This document shows positions 56,135 to 64,000 of a stretch of DNA of 64,000 nucleotides, in pieces (the first letter of the stretch is position 1; the number at the start of each line of letters is the position of its first letter). The translations under genes and the position numbers were made by a program. Source of the stretch: Carex sylvatica (taxonomy: Eukaryota > Streptophyta > Magnoliopsida > Poales > Cyperaceae); contig CAXKVR010000179.1 in assembly GCA_964058845.1 (NCBI GenBank), positions 103,687-167,686 on the forward strand, in the 5' to 3' direction. Below the pieces are notes generated by a model. It worked only from the letters and a program-made list of their open reading frames with translations, was not told the DNA's origin and did not search any database.

Positions 56135-56511
56135 GTATCAATACATTCAATATAATTTAATTTTAGTATTACATCTTTTATTAAAATAAAAAAGCAACAT
56201 CCTAACAAATTTCTCATAAATTTGTTAACACACTCAATACTTGTTTAATTAATTAAAAGATGGAATTGTGACGTCTAACATAAAAAGAAAATCTTAAGCT
56301 AATTTTAAGTTAAGTTCATATTCTGACATTTAACATAATTATTTCATATAAGTCTAACAATTTCATCTAATTTTTCATTCCCTACCTGTTGATTATTATT
56401 AATACACTTAATATAGTTTAACATAAGTATTACATCTTCTCTAAAAAAGAACTAAAAAAAAACAACAACAACATCCTAACAAATTTTTCATGCATTTGCC
56501 TAACACATGTA

Positions 56512-56672
56512 GGCCTTGTTCAGCGGTATGAGAGGAAAGAAGAAAATGGAAATAGGATTTGGAAACTTTTGAACTAATTTTTACTGTTCACGTGAGAAAA
56601 AAACAAATTCAGTCCGAGTGAAATTTTTTTTTCCCACGTGAACAGTAATTTTGTTATAGCAGCCGAACATGC
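56512..56672. mobile_element. Small Tourist-like MITE (about 160 bp)
   Basis: Left GGCCTTGTTCAGCGGTAT against right ATAGCAGCCGAACATGC, plus an internal hairpin TTACTGTTCACGTGAGAAAA against TTTTCCCACGTGAACAGTAA. The GGCCTTGTTC start is typical of PIF/Harbinger MITEs. Ends approximate. Confidence 0.6.
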
Positions 56673-56701
56673 ATGTATTCTTAAATTTCGCTGGGTTAAA
56701 T

Positions 56702-57269
56702 TAGGGTTGACAACGAACCGACTTGGACCGAGCTAGATCAAGCTCATGCTCGCTCTTTCTGAAAGCGAGCGAGTCACAAGTGAGCCAACATTAGAGCCCG
56801 AGCTAAAAAAATGGCTCGTGGCTCGCTCGTTTTGGCAACGAGCGAGCCGAGCTTGCTCATGAAAACTTGTGGGCCAAAAGCTCAAATATATTAGATAATG
56901 TATATAGTATACATAAATTAAGGAAATTCATTGATATTAATTTATGTATATATTTATTTCTATATTTATAGGAAAAATTAACATCACACACCAAATTAAT
57001 TAATCGGCAATTATATTCATACAAATTAATTTGCCAATCATGCAAACCGTAACCAATGAAGCTGCGAGTTTCCTTGGATTTTGTTTCGGAGGGTTGAGTT
57101 CTAATTAACCGAGCGAACCGAGCCGAGTTTGATAAAAGCTCAAACTCGCACTGATCTGGACTAAGTCAAAATGAGTCGGACCGGACTTTAGCTCGAGCCA
57201 AATTCAAGCGAGCTTTTTGCGAGATTTTTTCAAGCAAGTGGCAAGCTGCGAATTTTTTTGTCAGTCTTA
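56702..57269. mobile_element. Non-autonomous hAT element (568 bp)
   Basis: Starts TAGGGTTGACAACGAACCG and ends TTTTTGTCAGTCTTA. The flanks GGTTAAAT and AGTTAAAT match 7/8. Subterminal GCGAGCGAG and GAGCCGAG motifs repeat. No ORF. Confidence 0.78.
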
Positions 57270-58833
57270 AGTTAAATAACTTTAATTTTGATAAATTGAA
57301 ATTCTCATTCTCATATTAAAAATTTTCATTACCACATAATTCCTATGTTGCTGAACAGGAGTTCAGACTGTAGCAGATGGACAGAAGGGGGCTTTGGACT
57401 AAACTGAAAATACATTAGAAAAGATGGATAATATCATGTAATTTGTTCTTCAAGTAACAATCAATAATTGTTTAGGCTATTCTGACCGCATGATCATAAT
57501 AAGATGGTCCAAGGTAATTTTCCCGAAACCTCATCGGACGGCGGAGAGTGTTTTTAAGTTAAATTACTTCATTACCTTTTTGTTCCATAAACCGCTTTTC
57601 TACTTTAAAACTTGCTATTTTGGTTCCTTGGAATACAAACTTCTTTAATGTGTAGCATAGTGACAAGATACTTAAATTATATCTAAATTATATATGTTTA
57701 ATTCTTTTTTGAGATAATGCCGAATCGAACATAGAATTATTCAGTTGACTGAACTTTGACCGAATTAAACCCGAATAGTTCTTGAATTTTACGAACTTTT
57801 TCCGAATTTTACGAATTATTCACAAAAAATTTCCAAATTTTTCTAAGAACAAATTTTTTTTGCTCCCTGCGTACTGAAATTTCTGCTTCCGATAATTCTG
57901 AATCATTTCCAAATTATACCCGAATTATTTCCGAATCACAAATTTTTAATCTCACCGAACCGAACTCGAATAATTCATTTATCACTATGATGTATAGTAG
58001 ATGAAATTTGAACTCAAATCTCCACAACTAGAATGTGAACTTATAATATTTCACTAGGCCACAAATTTAATTTTTAATGAGGAACTACATAAAAACTTTA
58101 AAAAAAAAATATTCAATATACCTTTTGGATTGCATCGAGATCCATCATGCTTATGTTATACATAGAACTTATTTTTGTCAGTTCAAATAAAAACACGTTC
58201 CCACATTCAGATAATTATCATAGGAATAGGATTTAAAAATAATTTAAATGATCATGATCTCCTAAATATGGTCCATTAAAAAAAAATATAAATTACGATA
58301 CGACACATGAGTTACAGTCCTAGTACTACAAATAAAAATATAAATAGTTATCTTTATGAAATCCAGGATAGACATTAAAAAGTTCCTGCAATTGGAAGGG
58401 ATGCAAAGTACTTATCCTGTCAGGTGCCAAGCAAATATACCATAACTTCTATTGGCAATAGAACCTATGTCAGCTCAAATTTAGACACAGATCAATGGGT
58501 CAGGTATTCAAGGGCAGCCAACTCAGCTGTATTACGCATTATCTACTTTTAGATTCTGTGTTCACATAACTGCAATTTGCAGATAAAGTGGACTCAACAA
58601 TCAGCTCAATATTTAACAAAATAATAAATGAAACACAGCATGGACAAAAGTTCACAAAAAAATCCTCTCTATAGATTGTTTAAATCTGATGTTTTGCAAG
58701 TCTCCCAAAAGAGAAATGCGAGAATCCAGACATTATACTTTACTTCGGTCCCCAACAGAAGAGTCCACCAGAATAAAATGTTAATTACATACTTTCTTTG
58801 GTAATGCCTCATGCATCTTGCACAGTCTGTCAT
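57270..58833. other. Intergenic DNA; hAT-like GAATTATTC-rich patch at 57715-57980
   Basis: 57715-57980 has CCGAATC, CCGAATTATT and GAACCGAAC repeats like hAT subterminal DNA, without paired ends. The last few hundred bases before 58834 are probably FHY 3'UTR. No genes seen. Confidence 0.4.
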
Positions 58834-61800
58834 CTAGAGCTGAGAGTTGTTCTCTGGCAAAGGATTTGTCAGATAAGGTGAATCCTTGTATACTGCATAT
58901 AAAGGGAGATCTAGTGCTTTCTCTGCTATTCTTCCATCATCATGAATTCTTGCGATCAAGCTCTCCAAAGAAGGGAAATTTGCCTGCATCATTTCAAGCA
59001 AGTAAACAGATATATGATTGGAAATCATGCTTTTGTGACATTAAATGATGATCTGTTAAATAACCTTGTTATTGCATCCTTGGCTTATTTAATGCAGGAC
59101 GAAAAAATAGTATGTAACAAGCTGCCAGTATTCTCATTATGATTAAAATAAATTAATGCTTGTGCTTAGCATGATATTGTCGTACCATAACCTCTATTTG
59201 ACTAGTAACTATTTTAGTCTTTTCTTTTTTGACAGTAACAATTGATTTTAGGAAAAAGTTCATTTCATTAATTCACCCTAAGGATTATTTGGAGTACACA
59301 TCTTACGTATAGGTCCCTAATCTATTTCATAATATCCCTTTCACATAACCCTTTTTAAACTCAACTCTCAACAGTAACTAATACAAAGGATAGTGTCTCC
59401 TTATACCTCAGGTCTTATATATCCAACAATAGCAAGGCGTAACTCCTCTCCATAGAAGTCCTCGTCAAATTCATGCAACAACCATGGTTCCTGCAAAATA
59501 CTACATTTAAGCATTCTGATACCTAAGTACATAGAGATAATACAAAAGAGATTAACTCACAATAGTTTTTTCAGTATTGTCAAAATACGGATTCCATCCT
59601 ATGCTCATGACCATCTTGTATATACCCCTTTTAGATAAAGCTGCCCAGCCAAAGTACACTCCTGAAGTATGCTCTGATAGTATATCAGAGAAGCTCTCAG
59701 CAGATAAATTGGCTTTCAAAATTGCAAGAAAAAAATTAATTAGCAAAATTGCACATCTTTATGTCAACTATATAAGAAAAAGACAGCACTGAAAATTTAC
59801 TGATATTCTGATATACCAGTCGGTATTCCCAAAACTTTCGAGCCACGACCGAAACCCTTGATTACAGGTCCGCCAATATACCACGGCTCAATTGGTAAAG
59901 TACCTTCTATCCCTGCAGAAAAGCCTAATATTAGAAATAAACTAATAAAACTGATTCACTGCTATCTGCATTAGTAACATAAAGTACATATATCAATATT
60001 GCTCGTTACTTAGCAGTCACGCTTACTGTCTTCAAATGGAGGAAGGCCCCACTTTTCAGGTTCAAGATCGAGCAGAGAGTTGAGTACTTCAGAGGCTGTA
60101 TTAAACTTGTCTGCTTGTTTTGGAATAGATGGCACAGCGATTACTTCCATTCCTGCTGCCTTGCCAGCAGTAACACCAGTTCTAACATGACCATCAACAA
60201 GAATATTCAAATTTACTAGTACACTAACTGACTCGCTTAGCACCAATTTTTTGCTCAATTAATAGTGCTCAGGAGGGTTTAAATGCTTCCATTTTTGTGC
60301 CTGCATCATGCCTCCACTTTTTAAATTTTTTTTTAAATTAAAATTCTAAATTTTAGATGTCAAAATAAATCCTTTAGATATCATCTATATTGTTTTCTCT
60401 ACGTATACATAAAAAATTATGACTTTTGGGCTTTGCTTTTATATGAATCAATAAGTTGAAAAATCAACGTCCAGCAAATATCCACATCAGAGTATTTTTG
60501 CAAGCTCTTGATAACAATCAAAACAAAGTTGAAAATGTAATAATATCTTATATGTGCATAGAGAAAATGATATTGATCATATCTAATGGTTTAATTTTGA
60601 AGCTATTAAAGTTATTAAAGCTTTGAACATAGAGACATAATAGAGGCACAAGAAATGGAGGCATTTGAACCCTCATTTTCTTTTAGTTATTTTGTATCAG
60701 CTTATGCGGGCCTTATGGTTGCAGATGTGCATATTTGGACCGTCGTAGTAAAAAAATAAATTAAGATAAAAGTAGAAACTAGCGAATTAAAGAGAAATCC
60801 TACATTGAATCCTCAATAACTAAGCAGCTTGATGGCTCAGTATTCATCCTTCTTGCAGCTTCCAAGAAACTTATCAATCAGATATCAGTACAACAAGTAA
60901 AGAGTAAGCTTCTCCTTGACTAGTAAAATCAATATAAACTGTACCAGAAAATAGGGTATGTGGTTTGTGTCTTCAAAGGCTGGGTCAAGGATACAAAAAT
61001 GGGTGAGACAGAGATAAGAATTATTAGCTTCTAACTCCTGTACCAGTTTCTGGTACGGTAGAAGTAGATAGCTGATAATTCTATCAATGATTTAAGTGTG
61101 TGTGTGTGTGCTGATAGCATACAGAATTACAGATAGATTAATCTTTAAGACATTGTAATTATACTGGTAACTAGTTAATGAATGGGCATACCGCATATAT
61201 GCCTTTTTTTTTTTTTTTTTAAAAGTAAAACAATATAATACAGAAGACAAAAATGGAGTTGTTGTTCTCACATATCAGGTGAAGGCTTCCCCTTTTCTAC
61301 TTCATCACCTCCAACAATGACAGAAAAAGATTCTTTCCAACCTACAACACAAAAAGATAAATTTAGTAAACATTAGCAAAACCTAAAATAATTTCAGTCA
61401 TGAAATGAAAGAAAACTTCTTTGTAGGTCACTAAAGTGCCATGGTATCCATCACCCAACTTATATATGACTCTAGAAAACAGTGAATTTGCACATTTTCC
61501 AGAATCGATGCCATGCATTTAAAATTATTTTTTGGATGCTATTATTGAAAAATCAGTATATGGGTAGCAAAGGTATAAAGAAAGGTCAATGGTCCAAAGT
61601 TCAGTTACAAGCTTATCGATAGGAAAATTGTTACCATCATGGCATGAAATCTTGGTTTCTATGTTTGATTTTGGAGAGTTTGAAGCCAAAGCCATGGGAA
61701 CACCATTACTTCTTAAATGCTTGATCAATCTGTTAGCACCAGGTAAAGGTCTAATGTTGCACCACCTACAGCCAACAAAAGCAAAGTAAATCTGTAAAAA

Positions 61801-62914
61801 ATTTAGCCAATAAATTATCTTTAACTCTTTATAGTTACATAACGCCGCACACCAAAATAATAAGGGTCTTTTTCCTAAAAAATAAGAGGGCCTGTTTTTC
61901 AAATTACACATGTTTTGTAGCAACAGGAAAAGGAAGAAGTTTCAGTAATCTGTACATAACATATTGCCATTAAGTCAGCAAAGGGAATAAATTTTCAACT
62001 TCTGTAATTTAATTCAAGAAATTTGTTCACAACTGGTTCTTTCTTATTTGTTTTTGTTGATTTTGCCCACAACCGATTCTTCAAAACAAAGAAAACAAAA
62101 AAAATTGAAATTCACATTTGCTTCCCAGTTATTTGTATAAAATTCCTAACAAATGAGGTTCATTAACGAGTATGGAAAAGATTGTCAATTGGTGGTTTCT
62201 ATATCTAGATAATAATCATTTTCTAGTCAAGCAGATTCATGTCATTTGTAAAAGGGTCCAGTAGTAATCATGAAAATCTCAAAAAGAGGGCACGCAATTG
62301 AATTACTGGTCGGCAAACAATGGAGTAGTCATTGAAAGAAATTCCTCTGCCGAGTATGGAATCTGATAGTCTTCTACCACAGCAGCTGCAGCTTCAAGAG
62401 GGGTTCTACCAACAATTTTATGTGCACTTTTGCTGTCCCATTTCTTCCCAAGCTTCTCAAGAAGCGATTTCAAAATTCGAATTGCAATGGAATCTGCATT
62501 CAAATAAGTACATGCCATAACTTTTGATATTAATTTGGAAAATTATTTTTCCTGCTAGGGTAAACATAGCCAACTAAGGGTTTGCCTCTTTTTTTTCCTA
62601 ATTAATATATATGTCTGCAGTTCTGTGACCCTGCTTTACTTCTTTTGATCTGTATAAATTTCTTGACTTGTTAGAGTCTAAGCAGCTTGACTGAGGTGAT
62701 TAATACAAATCAACAATGACATGTGATTGAGGTGATTAATGCAATTCACTTTCTTTATCTGCATCCATTATAAATCTGTACCAAAGTTTCATTTTAATTT
62801 CCTGTTTCTTGTGCTCTGAGATGAGTGTGCGATACTACCTGTGTTCAAGAGAGTACCATCCAAATCAACAATGACATGTGAGACCAGCTTGCTGACTGAC
62901 TTAGATGCTGCCAT
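58834..62914 (-). CDS. FHY: Bifunctional FMN hydrolase / riboflavin kinase, 10 exons (388 aa)
   Basis: Exons (high to low): 62914-62839, 62493-62307, 61765-61635, 61341-61272, 60869-60804, 60181-60027, 59912-59817, 59712-59561, 59490-59407 and 58983-58834; all GT-AG and in frame to TAG. I start at MAASKSV (ATG 62914); an in-frame ATG 66 bp upstream is possible. Residues 1 to about 225 are a HAD phosphatase: DLDGT (D17, D19), LASNS, a KGKPSPD lysine motif and VIEDS. They hydrolyse FMN to riboflavin. Residues about 235-388 are riboflavin kinase: [44 protein letters not shown] and GYIRPEANFPSLE. They phosphorylate riboflavin with ATP. This fusion order matches Arabidopsis FHY (379 aa). Intron 5 hosts a MITE. 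The protein appears complete. Confidence 0.94.
60274..60674. mobile_element. MITE in FHY intron 5, same family as 52228-52649
   Basis: Left GAGGGTTTAAATGCTTCCAT, right GGAGGCATTTGAACCCTC. The interior shares TTTGTGCCTGCATCATGCCT, AAAATCAACGTC and GTGCATAGA(G/T)AAAATGAT with the other copy. Clear duplications were not read. Confidence 0.82.
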
Positions 62915-64000
62915 TTCCAGAATTTGGAGTTTAATGCAAGTTCCAAAGCTATGAATTTTATCAAATACCTGACCTGACAAGACAAATGCATCTCAATGAC
63001 AAAAAATACTTAACTCCTTGTAACAACCTAAATGCTAATTGCTCCAATTATTAAAGATGCACCATTAACCCTATGAAGCACAACAGTGACAATTACCTTA
63101 CTCGAGATTACTAAGCTGAGCTGATCCAACCAAAATCGTGTCTCTACTGAACAGGATTAGCTGAAACTGGAAACATAGCAAAATAAATAAAATTTCATAC
63201 ATATACTTTTTAAGGTAATAAAACTAGCTAAAGACCAAATCATTAAATAAATGGGTACAATCATACAACTAGTATTGGAGGGGTAATTGACAAAGATTTA
63301 GAGAAATTAAGTCCAGATAAAGGGCACAAAATGGATTACTGTGTAATTGTTTACATGTCAACTTGCCTTTATTGACTATTTGTGTGTCCAAAAAATAATA
63401 TGCATATTGTACACAAGCCAATTTTAGAACAATATTATGACATGTCCCTTGCTGGAATCATGGATGAAAAGCAAAAAAATAATTGTGGTCATTCCATTTC
63501 AAGCTTTAGCGATATGCTGCCAGTCATAACAGAATTAGGAAAAAGTATCGGCTTAAAACAATAAACCAAAATCCACTCTATTCTCTGATTCCCCTTATAA
63601 CAAGCCATGCAAAGCAACTCTTTTCTTAATTTCAACATTAATTCGGTACAAAGTGAGTAACAGTGCAAGTGATAATGCAACTGGTACAAAAAAATTTAAA
63701 GGCAAAGCAACTCAGACAACAACGATATTACATTTCTAAATCTCTTAGAATTCCTTGAGATTCAAAAGCACATCAGAAGTGGATTTCAAGGCAAAAGAAA
63801 ATTTCAAAATGCAACAAATCATATGACTAGAAATCTACAAGTAACAATTAACGTATTTATTATCAATCCATTTACAACTGGTAACAATTAACGTATTTAT
63901 TCCCAGGTGTCTTTCATTAGCACCAATAATAGCAATCTCAGTGAAGCATCATGACAGCACAAAAACAAAAACAAAAAAACATGAATTATTTTATCCCTAT
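62915..64000. promoter_or_regulatory. Upstream region of FHY; no other gene recognised
   Basis: The stretch directly above the start codon is the likely 5'UTR and promoter of FHY (minus strand). No protein family, RNA gene or transposon ends were identified up to the window edge. Confidence 0.4.

Noticed and set aside
1..64000. tRNA genes, CRISPR arrays, bacterial operons
   Set aside because: No tRNA A/B-box pairs with a foldable cloverleaf were noticed, and nothing is prokaryotic; all regular repeats seen are tandem eukaryotic repeats without CRISPR-like spacers.

Overview
This is a nuclear window from a flowering plant. It has GT-AG introns of plant type, three intact single-copy plant genes, and an AT-rich, transposon-dominated background full of Mutator-like (MULE), hAT, MITE and LTR remnants. 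I cannot fix the species from the sequence. No organellar, bacterial or viral genes were recognised.

Layout. 1-1117 is the right end of a MULE with a decayed plant-mobile-domain (PMD) gene. 3067-16914 is an older MULE with an approximately 9-bp target duplication; a complete, young-looking 10.3-kb MULE (3333-13628) sits inside it. That inner element has 107-bp terminal inverted repeats that look identical, a perfect 9-bp target duplication, an uninterrupted MURA-type transposase gene (+), a short lysine-rich ORF (+) and an uninterrupted 8-exon PMD gene (-). The two large genes are convergent, each apparently driven from its own terminal repeat, with a 176-bp tandem array between them and a 247-bp tandem array inside the PMD 5'UTR intron.

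16960-38160 is almost purely repetitive: a 632-bp tandem repeat, a MULE carrying a PPR gene fragment (19422-21263, itself split by a 187-bp hAT MITE), Ty3/gypsy-like non-coding remnants, a 2.3-kb block of degenerate telomere-like heptamers (28640-30905), a hAT element, a 2.57-kb solo LTR and a fold-back element.

38900-64000 holds the host genes: a Vps62/DUF946 protein (+, 39029-40916), a WDR70 orthologue (-, 44268-49920, 8 exons) and the bifunctional FMN hydrolase/riboflavin kinase FHY (-, 58834-62914, 10 exons). Between and inside them are a 1.5-kb non-autonomous MULE, its degraded sister copy (51956-54267) riddled with MITEs and TA microsatellites, two more hAT elements, and a 5S-rRNA-derived fragment in a WDR70 intron.

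The most distinctive items are the MURA+PMD element, with its symmetrical promoters and two satellite-like arrays, and the GC-rich GACCGCC/GGCGGTC palindromes shared by the ends of four otherwise different MULEs. Exon boundaries were placed by eye from splice consensus and reading frame; none is backed by transcripts.
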